From positions 1 through 12,524 of the forward strand of contig CAISYX010000237.1 of the NCBI GenBank assembly GCA_903889815.1: a DNA stretch of 12,524 nucleotides, read 5' to 3'. Of the stretch, positions 1 through 8,503 are shown piece by piece. A model generated the notes under the pieces. The model was not told where the DNA came from. It saw only the letters and a list, made by a program, of their open reading frames with translations, and made no database searches. A program made the position numbers and the translations under genes. How positions within the stretch are numbered: the first letter of the stretch is position 1; each line of letters starts with the position of its first letter. This stretch comes from an uncultured Gammaproteobacteria bacterium. GTDB lineage: Bacteria; Pseudomonadota; Gammaproteobacteria; Pseudomonadales; Pseudohongiellaceae.

Positions 1-1
1 A

Positions 2-2011
2 TTTTCCTGGCCCATGTTTTCATTGAAGCTGGCAGGGATCGTGTTGCTGGCCGTGGGAGCCTGTGCTCTAGCCACCATGCATTTCGAGATTGACCAGAGT
101 CTGCCCTGGCTTGCTGGTGGTGTAATCGGTTCCATGATGGTGGATGTAACAGTGCCTGTGTTCGCCGTTATAGGCAGCACATTGTTGTATTTCGCTATTT
201 TCCTGTTGGGCATGACGATAGCCGTCGAGATTTCGTGGCTGCGCGTTGTAGATCAGACGGGATTCCTGACGCTGACTCTGTTGGGTCTGGTGCGGCGCTC
301 CCTTGGGGGATGGCTGGAGAAACACAAGGAGCAGAGCGATACCCGGCAGATTCTGGAGACGCGAAAACGGGCCCTTGATGTGTACATCGAAAAGGAAAAG
401 ACCCGTGTGCCGCCGACCATTGCGGCTGCGCCGAAAGCGCCTTCCGTAAAAAGCGCCCGCGTCGAGAGGGAGCGGCAGGGACGTCTTTTTACGGCTCCCA
501 ATCCAGGCGATCTCCCGGCCATTTCGCTGCTGGACGAGTGGACAGGCAATACCAAGGCTGGTTTCTCGAAAGACTCCCTGGAAGCCATGTCCCGGCTGTT
601 GGAGCTCAAGCTCAATGACTTTGGTATCGAGATACAGGTCACCGCCGTGAACCCTGGGCCGGTGATCACGCGTTTCGAAGTGCAGCCTGCACCGGGCATC
701 AAGGCCAGCCGCATCACCGGGCTTGGCAAGGATCTGGCGCGCTCTCTGGCACTGGTGAGCGTGCGTGTGGTGGAGGTCATTCCCGGAAAGACCGTGATCG
801 GCATCGAAATTCCCAATGAGCACCGCGAAATGATCATGCTGAGCCAGGTGCTTGCCTCACCTGACTTCGACAAGTCCGGCTCACCGGTAAGCATGGCCCT
901 GGGCCACGACATCGTTGGCAAGCCCGTGATTGTGGACCTTGCAAAGATGCCCCACCTGCTGGTCGCAGGCACCACGGGTTCGGGCAAGTCTGTGGGCATC
1001 AATGCCATGATCCTGAGCCTGCTTTTCAAGTCCACACCGCAGGACGTGCGCATGATCATGATCGACCCCAAAATGCTGGAGCTTTCGGTATATGACGGCA
1101 TTCCACATTTGCTGACTCCGGTGGTCACCGACATGAAGGATGCGGCCAATGCCCTGCGCTGGTGTGTCGCCGAAATGGAGCGCCGCTACAAGTTGATGTC
1201 CGCACTGGGTGTTCGCAACCTGGCCGGTTACAACAAGAAGGTGACAGATTCGACCAAGGCCGGACAGCCCATACTGGACCCTCTCTGGCGGCCCGACCCG
1301 ATGCAGCTTATTGAGGAGCAGCAGCCTCCTGTGCTCGAGTCCTTGCCAGTCATCGTAGTGGTCGTCGATGAGCTCGCCGACATGATGATGGTCGTCGGCA
1401 AGAAGGTGGAGGAGTTGATCGCCCGGATCGCGCAAAAGGCACGTGCGGCCGGTATCCATCTGATCCTCGCTACGCAGCGACCATCGGTGGATGTGCTGAC
1501 AGGTCTTATCAAGGCCAATATCCCGACGCGCCTGTCATTCATGGTGCAGTCCAAGATCGATTCCCGCACGATTCTGGGAGAGGGCGGTGCTGAGCAGCTG
1601 CTCGGTCATGGTGACATGCTGTTCCTCCCCCCTGGTGGCGGTGTTGCAACCCGGGTGCATGGAGCGTTCGTCAGCGACGAGGAAGTGCATCGTGTGGTAG
1701 CAGACTGGAAGTCCCGCGGCGAACCCGTATACATCGAAGAGATTACCCAGGGAGCAGACGAACGCGACTATGGTGGCGGCAGCAGTGACGAGGATGGAGA
1801 GGGTGGCGAAGAGGATGATGCGCTCTATGACGAAGCGGTGGCATTCGTGACCGAATCGCGCAAGGCATCCATTTCAGCCGTGCAGCGCAAACTGCGAATC
1901 GGCTACAACCGCGCGGCACGCATGATCGAAGCCATGGAATCAGCAGGAGTCGTTTCCGCCATGAGCAGCAACGGCAGTCGTGAAGTCATCGCGCCGCCCC
2001 CACCACGTTAG
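2..2011 (+). CDS. ftsK: DNA translocase FtsK, 5'-truncated by window edge
   Basis: FtsK is the inner-membrane-anchored hexameric motor that pumps chromosome ends toward the septum and activates XerCD recombination at dif. The frame is open to the window edge, with four sense codons before the first ATG (14-16), so the real start lies upstream. Counting from that ATG, residues ~7-95 contain hydrophobic stretches, the last part of the membrane domain. A short charged linker follows (~100-165), then the motor: Walker A GTTGSGKS at 319-326 and Walker B VVVVDELADMMM around 448-459. After an acidic spacer (~585-603), residues ~605-655 form the winged-helix gamma domain that reads KOPS sequences (AVQRKLRIGYNRAARMIEAM). 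The linker is far shorter than in E. coli FtsK, as in Pseudomonas-type proteins. lolA starts 13 bp after the stop. Identity is certain from motifs; only the N-terminus is missing. Confidence 0.97.
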   Translation, partial: FSWPMFSLKLAGIVLLAVGACALATMHFEIDQSLPWLAGGVIGSMMVDVTVPVFAVIGSTLLYFAIFLLGMTIAVEISWLRVVDQTGFLTLTLLGLVRRSLGGWLEKHKEQSDTRQILETRKRALDVYIEKEKTRVPPTIAAAPKAPSVKSARVERERQGRLFTAPNPGDLPAISLLDEWTGNTKAGFSKDSLEAMSRLLELKLNDFGIEIQVTAVNPGPVITRFEVQPAPGIKASRITGLGKDLARSLALVSVRVVEVIPGKTVIGIEIPNEHREMIMLSQVLASPDFDKSGSPVSMALGHDIVGKPVIVDLAKMPHLLVAGTTGSGKSVGINAMILSLLFKSTPQDVRMIMIDPKMLELSVYDGIPHLLTPVVTDMKDAANALRWCVAEMERRYKLMSALGVRNLAGYNKKVTDSTKAGQPILDPLWRPDPMQLIEEQQPPVLESLPVIVVVVDELADMMMVVGKKVEELIARIAQKARAAGIHLILATQRPSVDVLTGLIKANIPTRLSFMVQSKIDSRTILGEGGAEQLLGHGDMLFLPPGGGVATRVHGAFVSDEEVHRVVADWKSRGEPVYIEEITQGADERDYGGGSSDEDGEGGEEDDALYDEAVAFVTESRKASISAVQRKLRIGYNRAARMIEAMESAGVVSAMSSNGSREVIAPPPPR

Positions 2012-2024
2012 TCAGGAGCACCTC

Positions 2025-2687
2025 ATGTCGCCAAAGCGAAAATTTCTCCTGCGTTTCCTATGCGTGCTCACTGGCATGCTTCTTTCCGCTGTCAGTCCCG
2101 TTCGTGCTCAGGACGAGGCTGCCGTTCAGCTGAACGGTTTGCTAAGCAATATTCAGACTTTCCAGGCTGATGTGCGTCAATTGATTGTCGAATCCACAGG
2201 CGGTGTGCTGGAGGAGAGCCTTATCAAATTCAAACTCAAGCGCCCTGACGGCTTCTATTGGGAAACACTGGATCCCTATCCAGAACTCATCGTCACCGAT
2301 GGCACCACCCTCTGGAATTATCAGCCGGATCTGTTGCAGGTCACTATCGAAGACTGGGAGTCCGAGCGCTCAGAGCTCGCAGCGCAACTGCTCAATGGCC
2401 GTATGGAAGAGATCGAAGCGGAGTACTTCATTACCGGTGGCGACATCGGCAACGGCCCGGCCTGGGAATTCGTGCTTGAGCCAGTGGATCCCGCCAGTCT
2501 TTACGAGCGCGTGACGCTGTATTTCCGCGAGGGGCGACTCGACGCTATCCATGTGGACAATGGCAATGGACAGCGCACGTTCTGGGAGTTCTTCGAACAT
2601 ATTCTTGATGAGCCGCTGGCGGACGATGTGTTTGTGTTTGTTGCACCCGCAGACATCGAAGTGCTGGACAATCGCAGCGCCCCCTGA
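2025..2687 (+). CDS. lolA: outer-membrane lipoprotein carrier protein LolA
   Basis: LolA is the periplasmic chaperone that takes lipoproteins from the LolCDE ABC transporter and hands them to LolB in the outer membrane. The 220-residue product starts with a typical Sec signal peptide: basic MSPKRK, a hydrophobic core, and a likely cleavage after VRA at residue 28, just before QDEA. The mature part has the LolA pattern: FQADVRQ near the mature N-terminus, then KFKLKRPDGFYWETLDPYPE, then TDGTTLWNYQPDLLQV. I chose the ATG at 2025 because AGGAG (2014-2018) sits 6 nt upstream and the signal peptide begins there. An in-frame GTG at 1980 inside ftsK would add 15 residues before the signal peptide and is rejected. 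It follows ftsK by 13 bp and precedes rarA directly, the order known from Pseudomonas. Confidence 0.94.
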   Translation: MSPKRKFLLRFLCVLTGMLLSAVSPVRAQDEAAVQLNGLLSNIQTFQADVRQLIVESTGGVLEESLIKFKLKRPDGFYWETLDPYPELIVTDGTTLWNYQPDLLQVTIEDWESERSELAAQLLNGRMEEIEAEYFITGGDIGNGPAWEFVLEPVDPASLYERVTLYFREGRLDAIHVDNGNGQRTFWEFFEHILDEPLADDVFVFVAPADIEVLDNRSAP

Positions 2688-2695
2688 GGATGACC

Positions 2696-4111
2696 ATGAC
2701 GACAGGCGTGACAGTATCGCTGTTTGCCGATGAAGAGAGCCAGGACGCCTTGCCCGAGCATCACGTGAGCATGGCAACTCAACCATTGGCCGCACGCATG
2801 CGTCCCCAGCAGCTTGCCGACTTCATCGGACAGGAACATTTATTGGCCCCAGGCAAGCCACTGGGCGAGGCAATCCGCAAAGCGCTGCCGCATTCCATGA
2901 TTCTGTGGGGCCCGCCAGGTGTTGGCAAGACCACACTGGCACGCATGCTTGCCAAGTCCAGTGGCGGTCACTTTGAGAGCCTTTCTGCAGTCCTGGCTGG
3001 GGTAAAGGACATTCGCGCCGCAGTGGAGCGCGCCGAAACTCGCAAGCGTGTCAGTGGTCTGGGCACGGTGCTGTTCGTGGATGAAGTGCACCGTTTCAAC
3101 AAAAGCCAGCAGGATGCGTTCCTGCCCCATGTGGAGGACGGCACGTTGATCTTCGTCGGTGCCACCACCGAGAATCCGTCTTTCGAACTGAACAATGCGT
3201 TGCTGTCGCGAGCGCGAGTCTATTTGCTGCGCTCCCTTGACGATGCCGATCTGCTGCGCGTGATCGAGCAGGCGCTGCATGATCGCCAGCGCGGGCTGGG
3301 TGACCGGGCAATCGTACTTGCCGATGCCGCAGCGCAGCGTCTGGCAGTGGCCGCGGATGGCGATGCCCGGCGCGCGCTGAACCTTCTGGAGATCGCCGTT
3401 GACCTGGCGTCAGAGCAGGAGGGCGTGCTGAACATCGATCTGGGTGTTGTGGAGTTGGTGCTGCAAGGCAGCGCGCGACGATTTGACAAAGGCGGGGATG
3501 TTTTCTACGAGCAGATATCCGCGCTGCACAAGGCCGTTCGTGGCTCAAGCCCTGATGCAGCTCTGTACTGGCTGGTGCGCATGCTCGATGGGGGTTGTGA
3601 TCCCTTGTACATCGCACGTCGGCTTGTTCGCATGGCCAGTGAAGACATCGGCAATGCCGACCCGCGGGCATTGCAACTGGCGCTGCAGGCCTGGGATGCG
3701 CAGACGCGGCTTGGCAGCCCGGAAGGTGAACTTGTCATCGCCCAGGCCGCGCTCTACCTGGCCTGCGCGCCAAAGAGCAACGCGGTTTATACAGCGTTCA
3801 ATCAGGCACGGGCTGATGTCCAGAACGGTTCTTCTCTGGAAGTTCCCGCGCATTTGCGCAACGCGCCCACGGACTTGTTGAAGTCCCTTAACTACGGTTC
3901 TGACTACCGCTACAGCCATGACGAGCCGGGAGCGTATGCGGCTGGAGAAAATTATTTTCCGCCACAGCTGCAGGATACCCGTTATTATTTCCCCACTGAA
4001 AATGGCCTGGAACTGAAGATCCGCGAGAAACTGCAAGCATTGCGCGAGCTCGATCGGTTAAGCCCACGCCAGCGCTATGCCGGCGACGCGCAACACAGGA
4101 AGTCAGATTGA
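2696..4111 (+). CDS. rarA: replication-associated recombination protein A (RarA/MgsA AAA+ ATPase)
   Basis: RarA is a clamp-loader-like AAA+ ATPase acting at stalled replication forks, related to eukaryotic WRNIP1/Mgs1. Counting from the ATG at 2690, the sequence shows Walker A GPPGVGKT at 74-81, Walker B LFVDEVHRF at 128-136 with the RarA-type continuation NKSQQDAFLPHVEDG, sensor 1 GATTENPSF at 157-165, and the sensor 2 region GDARRALN at 224-231. The C-terminal half contains the tetramerization and MgsA domains (for example DGGCDPLYIARRLVRMASEDIGNADPRAL, given here as a family hallmark around residue 300). Two starts are possible, 2690 and 2696. GAGGA at 2686-2690 is spaced 5 nt from 2696 but overlaps the 2690 start, so 2696 is preferred. 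The stop TGA at 4109-4111 shares one base with the crcB ATG. Confidence 0.95.
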   Translation: MTTGVTVSLFADEESQDALPEHHVSMATQPLAARMRPQQLADFIGQEHLLAPGKPLGEAIRKALPHSMILWGPPGVGKTTLARMLAKSSGGHFESLSAVLAGVKDIRAAVERAETRKRVSGLGTVLFVDEVHRFNKSQQDAFLPHVEDGTLIFVGATTENPSFELNNALLSRARVYLLRSLDDADLLRVIEQALHDRQRGLGDRAIVLADAAAQRLAVAADGDARRALNLLEIAVDLASEQEGVLNIDLGVVELVLQGSARRFDKGGDVFYEQISALHKAVRGSSPDAALYWLVRMLDGGCDPLYIARRLVRMASEDIGNADPRALQLALQAWDAQTRLGSPEGELVIAQAALYLACAPKSNAVYTAFNQARADVQNGSSLEVPAHLRNAPTDLLKSLNYGSDYRYSHDEPGAYAAGENYFPPQLQDTRYYFPTENGLELKIREKLQALRELDRLSPRQRYAGDAQHRKSD

Positions 4112-4485
4112 TGGTGTATTCTCTTGCCGTGGCCGCGGGTGGTGCTCTCGGGGCATTGTCACGCTATTGGCTGATGCTCTGGGTGGCTGCTCTGGGCGCC
4201 ACGCGTTTTCCCTGGGGGACCTTGCTGGTGAATCTGCTCGGCTCCTGCGCGATCGGCGTGCTCTATGTGCTGATCAGTGAAAAGCTGGTACTCACAGAAC
4301 ACTGGCGGGCGCTGCTGGTAGTGGGTTATCTGGGCGCTTTCACGACGTTTTCCACGTTCTCGATGGATGCCCTGCTGCTGCTTCAGGAGGGGCGGGTGCT
4401 GCCAGCAGCGGCCTACGTGGGAGGCAGTGTACTTCTGTGTCTGACCGGCGCCTGGCTGGGCATGATGCTGATGCGGGCGCTCTGA
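4111..4485 (+). CDS. crcB: fluoride ion channel CrcB/Fluc
   Basis: Fluc channels are dual-topology homodimers in the inner membrane that let toxic fluoride leave the cell. The 124-residue product has four hydrophobic segments and the family motifs: GGALGALSRYW near the N-terminus (10-20), GTLLVNLLGS (36-45) with pore Asn41, and GYLGAFTTFSTFSMDAL (72-88) carrying the two phenylalanines (80, 83) that line the fluoride pathway. The ATG at 4111 overlaps the rarA stop by one base (TGATG), and AGGAAG at 4097-4102 lies 8 nt upstream, so translation is probably coupled to rarA. A TTG one codon earlier is unlikely to be the start. There is no room for a fluoride riboswitch directly before the gene, since the upstream sequence is rarA coding. 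A gap of 43 bp separates it from serS. Confidence 0.94.
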   Translation: MVYSLAVAAGGALGALSRYWLMLWVAALGATRFPWGTLLVNLLGSCAIGVLYVLISEKLVLTEHWRALLVVGYLGAFTTFSTFSMDALLLLQEGRVLPAAAYVGGSVLLCLTGAWLGMMLMRAL

Positions 4486-4528
4486 CCAACGCGATTTTGA
4501 TGACTTTGAAACAGGAACTATAGACTCC

Positions 4529-5803
4529 ATGCTGGATCCGAAATGGTTGCGCACAGAACCCGAAAAACTGGCTGCTTTGCTGAATAAAAAACATTTTTCT
4601 CTGGACATCGCGCAAGTAAACGCGCTGGACGTTCGCCGTCGTGAATTGCAGCAGGAAACTGAAAAACTGCAGAACGAGCGCAATGTGCGCTCCAAGCTCA
4701 TTGGGCAGGCCAAGGCCTCCGGCCAGGACGTCGCGCCGCTGATGGCAGATGTAGCCACGCTGGGGACGTCACTGGAAGAAAACAAGAAGGCACTGGCCGA
4801 AGTGCAGGATGCTTTCAACGATTTGCTGATGCGCATTCCGAACGTGCCACAGGAATGTGTCCCCGACGGCCTTGATGAACATGGCAATGTGGAATTGCGC
4901 CGCTGGGGCAGTGCGCGCCAGTTCGATTTCGAGATCAAGGATCATGTTGCCCTTGGTGAGGCGCTTGATGCCCTGGATTTCCAGGCTGCCACCAAACTGA
5001 CCGGTGCTCGTTTCGTTGTGCTGCATGGCAGCACCGCGCGTCTGCACAGGGCGCTGATCCAGTTCATGCTTGACCTGCACACGCGCGAGCATGGATATCA
5101 GGAAGTGTACGTGCCCTATATCGTGAACCGGGAGTCTTTGCTGGGTACTGGCCAGCTTCCCAAGTTCGCAGAAGACTTGTTTCGGCTGGAAGGAGGCAAT
5201 GAGTACTACCTGATTCCAACCGCCGAAGTACCGGTGACAAATCTGCTCCGTGACACCATTGTGCCCACTGAGAAAATGCCGCTCAAGTTTGTCTGCCACA
5301 CCCCGTGTTTTCGCAGTGAAGCGGGCAGCTATGGACGCGACACGAGGGGCATGATCCGTCAGCACCAGTTCGAGAAAGTGGAACTCGTGCAGATGGTCAG
5401 GCCGGAAGAATCCGACGCTGCACTGGAAGCGCTGACGTCACATGCAGAAAAGGTGCTCCAACTGCTCGGCCTGCCTTACCGCGCCATGCTGCTTTGCGGC
5501 GGCGACATGGGGTTCAGCGCAGCTCGCACCATCGATCTGGAAGTCTGGCTGCCCTCGCAGAACTGCTATCGCGAAATTTCCTCCTGCAGCACGTTCGAGG
5601 ACTATCAGGCACGCAGGATGCAGGCGCGCTGGCGCAATCCTGAAACCGGAAAGCCCGAACTACTGCATACTTTGAACGGTTCGGGCCTGGCAATTGGCCG
5701 AACCCTGGTGGCCATTCTGGAGAATTTCCAGAATGCGGATGGCTCTATCACCATCCCGCAAGTGCTGCGTGGCTACATGGGTGGTATGGAAAGTCTTGTC
5801 TGA
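4529..5803 (+). CDS. serS: seryl-tRNA synthetase
   Basis: SerRS is a cytoplasmic class II aminoacyl-tRNA synthetase that charges tRNA-Ser (and the selenocysteine tRNA where present). The 424-residue length is normal. Residues ~28-100 are the long antiparallel coiled-coil arm that grips the long variable arm of tRNA-Ser (pattern RRRELQQETEKLQNERN). The catalytic domain shows TAEVPVTNL at 231-239 (serine recognition), motif 2 from FRSEAGSYGRDTRGMIRQHQ (261-280) into FEKVE, and motif 3 GLAIGRTLVAILEN at 386-399. The ATG at 4529 is preceded by AGGAA at 4513-4517 (11-nt spacing) and begins with the canonical MLDPKWLR. A tRNA-Ser(UGA), one of its substrates, lies about 5 kb downstream in the same window. 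Confidence 0.97.
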   Translation: MLDPKWLRTEPEKLAALLNKKHFSLDIAQVNALDVRRRELQQETEKLQNERNVRSKLIGQAKASGQDVAPLMADVATLGTSLEENKKALAEVQDAFNDLLMRIPNVPQECVPDGLDEHGNVELRRWGSARQFDFEIKDHVALGEALDALDFQAATKLTGARFVVLHGSTARLHRALIQFMLDLHTREHGYQEVYVPYIVNRESLLGTGQLPKFAEDLFRLEGGNEYYLIPTAEVPVTNLLRDTIVPTEKMPLKFVCHTPCFRSEAGSYGRDTRGMIRQHQFEKVELVQMVRPEESDAALEALTSHAEKVLQLLGLPYRAMLLCGGDMGFSAARTIDLEVWLPSQNCYREISSCSTFEDYQARRMQARWRNPETGKPELLHTLNGSGLAIGRTLVAILENFQNADGSITIPQVLRGYMGGMESLV

Positions 5804-5848
5804 GACGAGGCGCTGCCTGCAACATCACATTCTGCGGAGACACACTGC

Positions 5849-7273
5849 ATGCAGTTCCTGCCTGTATTCCTGAACGTCCGTGCACAAAACTGCCTGGTTG
5901 TGGGCGGCGGAGACGTCGCCTACCGCAAGGCGGTGTTGCTGGATCGTGCGGGGGCTCGCCTGCGCGTGGTAGCACCCGATATTGAAGCCGAGTTGCAAGC
6001 TCTGGTAATCGCGGGGGCGGGGGAGATGTGTCTGCGTGAGTTTCACGACAGCGATCTGGAAGGGGTATTTCTGGCAGTTGCCGCGACCGATGATGAAGAG
6101 GTCAATGCGGCGGTTTCCGTTGGTGCCAAGACTCGGGGTCTGCCGGTCAATGTGGTGGACAAGCCTTCACTTTGCAGCTTCATCGTGCCCGCCATTGTCG
6201 ATAGATCCCCCGTGGTGATCGCAATTTCCAGTGGTGGTGCGTCGCCCATTCTGACCCGCAAACTCAAGGAAAAGCTTGAGACCATGATCCCTGCCGGTTA
6301 CGGGCGACTGGCCCTGTTGCTGGGCAGTTATCGTGGCCGTGCCAAGAGTGTTATTGCTGATTTCAAACGCCGCACGCGTTTCTGGGAGGCATTGCTGGCA
6401 GGCCCGTTTCAGGAAATGGTCTTGGCAGGTAAAGAGGATGAGGCTCGCAGACACATTGAACAACAACTCGCGCTTTCCGAGCATCTGGATATTCGCGGGG
6501 AAGTTTTTCTTGTCGGTGCCGGCCCCGGCGATCCCGATCTGCTGACCTTGAAAGCATTGCGTTTTATGCAGGAAGCCGATGTGGTGTTGTACGACCGTCT
6601 GGTGTCGAAGGAAATTCTGCAACGAGTCCGCCCTGACGCTGACAAAATCCATGTCGGCAAGGAGCGGGCAAACCACACGCTGCCGCAGGAGCAGATCAAT
6701 GAGATGCTGGTGCGTCTAGCCCTGGAGGGCAAGAAGGTCCTGCGACTGAAGGGCGGAGATCCTTTCATTTTCGGGCGCGGCGGCGAGGAAATCGACTCGC
6801 TTGCCGAAGCGCGGATCCCTTTTCAAGTAGTGCCGGGTATCACTGCCGCTTCCGGCTGCGCCTGCTATGCCGGGATTCCGCTCACGCATCGCGATTGTTC
6901 GCAATCCGTGCGCTTCGTGGCAGGCCACCTGAAGAACGACAGTCTGGACCTTGACTGGCCTGAGCTGGCCAAAGACAACCAGACAGTGGTGTTTTACATG
7001 GGATTGGTGGGGCTCGACATGATCTGCGCACAGCTGATTGCACACGGCATGCCGAACACCATGTCGATTGCATTGATACAACAGGGCACTACTGCCAATC
7101 AAAAAGTGCTTACGGGCACCCTCGCCACCATGCCAGCCATTGTGAAATCGGCTCAGGTAAAGGCGCCTACCATCATTATCGTCGGTCGCGTGGTGGAATT
7201 GCAGTCTCGCTACGCGTGGTTTCGAAAATCGGCCCTGATCACAGGGCCGGATTCCGAGGACGCGTTCTCATGA
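5849..7273 (+). CDS. cysG: siroheme synthase CysG (precorrin-2 dehydrogenase/ferrochelatase + uroporphyrinogen-III methyltransferase)
   Basis: CysG makes siroheme, cofactor of sulfite and nitrite reductases, from uroporphyrinogen III. It catalyses two SAM methylations, NAD-dependent oxidation to sirohydrochlorin, and iron insertion. The 474-residue fusion has both halves. The N-terminal Met8p-like domain has the dinucleotide-binding VVGGGDVAYRK at 17-27, NVVD with Asp104, and ISSGG with Ser128; both residues match the catalytic Asp and the Ser known in Salmonella CysG. The C-terminal SUMT domain begins at VFLVGAGPGDPDLLTLKAL (219 on), with YDRLVS including Asp249, HVGKER, GGDPFIFGRGGEE at 302-314, and YMGL at 383-386. 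GGAGA at 5836-5840 sits 8 nt before the ATG. It follows serS by 45 bp, the same order as in Pseudomonas. Its last codons overlap hairpins discussed separately, and it converges with purC. Confidence 0.96.
   Translation: MQFLPVFLNVRAQNCLVVGGGDVAYRKAVLLDRAGARLRVVAPDIEAELQALVIAGAGEMCLREFHDSDLEGVFLAVAATDDEEVNAAVSVGAKTRGLPVNVVDKPSLCSFIVPAIVDRSPVVIAISSGGASPILTRKLKEKLETMIPAGYGRLALLLGSYRGRAKSVIADFKRRTRFWEALLAGPFQEMVLAGKEDEARRHIEQQLALSEHLDIRGEVFLVGAGPGDPDLLTLKALRFMQEADVVLYDRLVSKEILQRVRPDADKIHVGKERANHTLPQEQINEMLVRLALEGKKVLRLKGGDPFIFGRGGEEIDSLAEARIPFQVVPGITAASGCACYAGIPLTHRDCSQSVRFVAGHLKNDSLDLDWPELAKDNQTVVFYMGLVGLDMICAQLIAHGMPNTMSIALIQQGTTANQKVLTGTLATMPAIVKSAQVKAPTIIIVGRVVELQSRYAWFRKSALITGPDSEDAFS
7227..7253 (-). 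terminator. probable intrinsic terminator of purC, inside the 3' end of cysG
   Basis: The arms CGGCCCTG (7230-7237) and CAGGGCCG (7242-7249) form a perfect 8-bp GC-rich stem with a 4-nt loop. AAT/ATT pairing extends it across a one-base bulge. Read on the minus strand the stem is followed by ATTTTC, a short U-tract, 41 bp past the purC stop. On the plus strand it lies within cysG codons. The U-tract is modest, so termination strength is uncertain. Confidence 0.5.
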
Positions 7274-7281
7274 AAGAACGC
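7262..7281. repeat. inverted repeat at the cysG/purC convergent junction
   Basis: GCGTTCT (7262-7268) and AGAACGC (7275-7281) are perfect complements around a 6-nt loop, and the loop contains the cysG stop codon (7271-7273). No U-tract follows on either strand, so it may act as a transcript 3'-end stem or barrier rather than as a classical terminator, or it may be chance. Confidence 0.4.
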
Positions 7282-7289
7282 AGACCGGG

Positions 7290-8405
7290 TCAACCAATCA
7301 GCTTGTAGTCACTTCGCAGGATGTCGAGAATTTCTTGTCTCGGGTTGTCAGACAAGACAATGGTCCTGCCCACTATTTTTGCGGCGATATCAAGATAGGT
7401 GTGCGAGACCTGCATCAGAATCTCTTCTGGCAGAGCATTGTCGCGCGCCAGTGCAGCGCGTTCCGGCATGCGATCCTTGTTGAGGAGAATGTCCGGATCT
7501 GGAAAGTAGCTCAGCAGTTGCTGACGGAATTCTTCCTTGGATTTCTCCATGACTTCGCCAGTGCGATACGCAGGACCATCCCAGATGCGCGAAGAGTCCG
7601 GTGTGCCCACCTCATCCATGTATATCAGCTTTTCCTGCCCGAGCTTGTCGGTAACATAGCCGAACTCAAACTTGGTATCGACGAACACCTGGTCAAGCTT
7701 TTCCAGCGCTGTGCTGATGAGTCCGAAGCCTTCCCGCAGCAGTTTTTCGTAGAGGTCGATGTCTTGCAGATTGCGAAAATTGAACGCTGCGAAGTTGCGC
7801 TGGATGTCCTGACGCGTGATGTTGACATCGTCAGACTCCGGAACGCCGGGAATGCCACGCAAAATGCCTTTGGTTGATGGAGTGATGAGCAGTTCTGGCA
7901 GGCGTTGATCTTTCTTCAGTCCGTCCGGAATGGTAATGCCACAGAACTCGCGCTCGCCTTTGCTGTAGGAGCGCCACATGGAGCCAGTGATGTACTGGCG
8001 GCAGATGGCTTCAATCATCACTGGTCTGGCTTTCTGCACTATCCACACGAATGGGTGGGGAATCTCGAGAATGTGACTGTCAGCAAGTCCTTGTTCCTTG
8101 AACATTCCGAACCAATGATTGGAAATGGCATTCAAAGCTGCCCCTTTGCCAGGGACGCCATTGAGGCCCCCCTCGCCATGCCAAATGCAGTCGAAAGCGG
8201 AGATGCGATCGCTGATCACCATGAGGGCCAATGGCGCATCCGGTGCAACGTCATAGCCGCGCTCTTGTATCAGGCGTTTGCTGTCTTTGTCAGTGAGCCA
8301 GTAAACGGAGCGGACCTTGCCACTGTGCACGGGTTTATCGGTGCGGATCGGCAAGTCGTTGTTGATGGCAAGTACGCGGTCAGCGAGGCTTCTGGCAGTG
8401 CTCAT
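7290..8405 (-). CDS. purC: phosphoribosylaminoimidazole-succinocarboxamide synthase (SAICAR synthase), long form
   Basis: PurC condenses CAIR with aspartate using ATP to give SAICAR in de novo purine synthesis. Motifs in the 371-residue product: HSGKVRSVY at 27-35 (ATP-grasp-like N-terminal lobe), SDRISAFD at 65-72, ITPSTK at 174-179, DTKFEFG at 243-249 and DEVGTPDSSRIW at 264-275. The length is that of the ~370-residue form seen in several gammaproteobacteria, not the ~237-residue form of E. coli and Pseudomonas. The ATG is at 8403-8405; on the minus strand AGGA lies 8 nt upstream. The gene lies 98 bp after tusE on the same strand and meets cysG tail to tail with 16 bp between stops. In the Pseudomonas arrangement I remember, purC is not at this place, so it was probably inserted here in this lineage. 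Confidence 0.95.
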   Translation of the reverse strand: MSTARSLADRVLAINNDLPIRTDKPVHSGKVRSVYWLTDKDSKRLIQERGYDVAPDAPLALMVISDRISAFDCIWHGEGGLNGVPGKGAALNAISNHWFGMFKEQGLADSHILEIPHPFVWIVQKARPVMIEAICRQYITGSMWRSYSKGEREFCGITIPDGLKKDQRLPELLITPSTKGILRGIPGVPESDDVNITRQDIQRNFAAFNFRNLQDIDLYEKLLREGFGLISTALEKLDQVFVDTKFEFGYVTDKLGQEKLIYMDEVGTPDSSRIWDGPAYRTGEVMEKSKEEFRQQLLSYFPDPDILLNKDRMPERAALARDNALPEEILMQVSHTYLDIAAKIVGRTIVLSDNPRQEILDILRSDYKLIG

Positions 8406-8462
8406 TGATAGAATCCTGTAGGTCTGTTGCTGTGATCGGTGGGATGAATTTGACGAGCGCGA

Positions 8463-8471
8463 ATCATAGCA
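8463..8471 (-). promoter_or_regulatory. possible extended -10 promoter of purC
   Basis: On the minus strand the tusE-purC gap contains TGCTATGAT, an extended -10 (TGn followed by TATGAT), about 58 bp upstream of the purC ATG. No good -35 hexamer is visible at 16-18 bp. This would allow purC expression independent of tus; read-through from tusE is the alternative. Confidence 0.35.
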
Positions 8472-8503
8472 GAAAGCCTTTCATGCGCCACGGACGTGCA
8501 CTG

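Noticed and set aside
253..1149. 298-codon minus-strand frame opposite ftsK
   Set aside because: Shadow of a GC-biased coding strand; the sense frame has clear FtsK motor motifs.
1980..2024. Earlier GTG start for lolA inside ftsK
   Set aside because: Would add 15 residues before a typical signal peptide; the ATG at 2025 has a proper AGGAG.
4497..4524. TTGATG-16-TATAGA promoter-like sequence before serS
   Set aside because: It would start transcription at about the serS ATG, leaving the ribosome site out of the mRNA.
4159..4938. 259-codon minus-strand frame opposite crcB and serS
   Set aside because: Spans the ends of two well-supported genes on the other strand; low-complexity Ser/Arg-rich product typical of a shadow.
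7905..8408. 167-codon plus-strand frame opposite purC
   Set aside because: Lies entirely antisense to purC, whose motifs are unambiguous.
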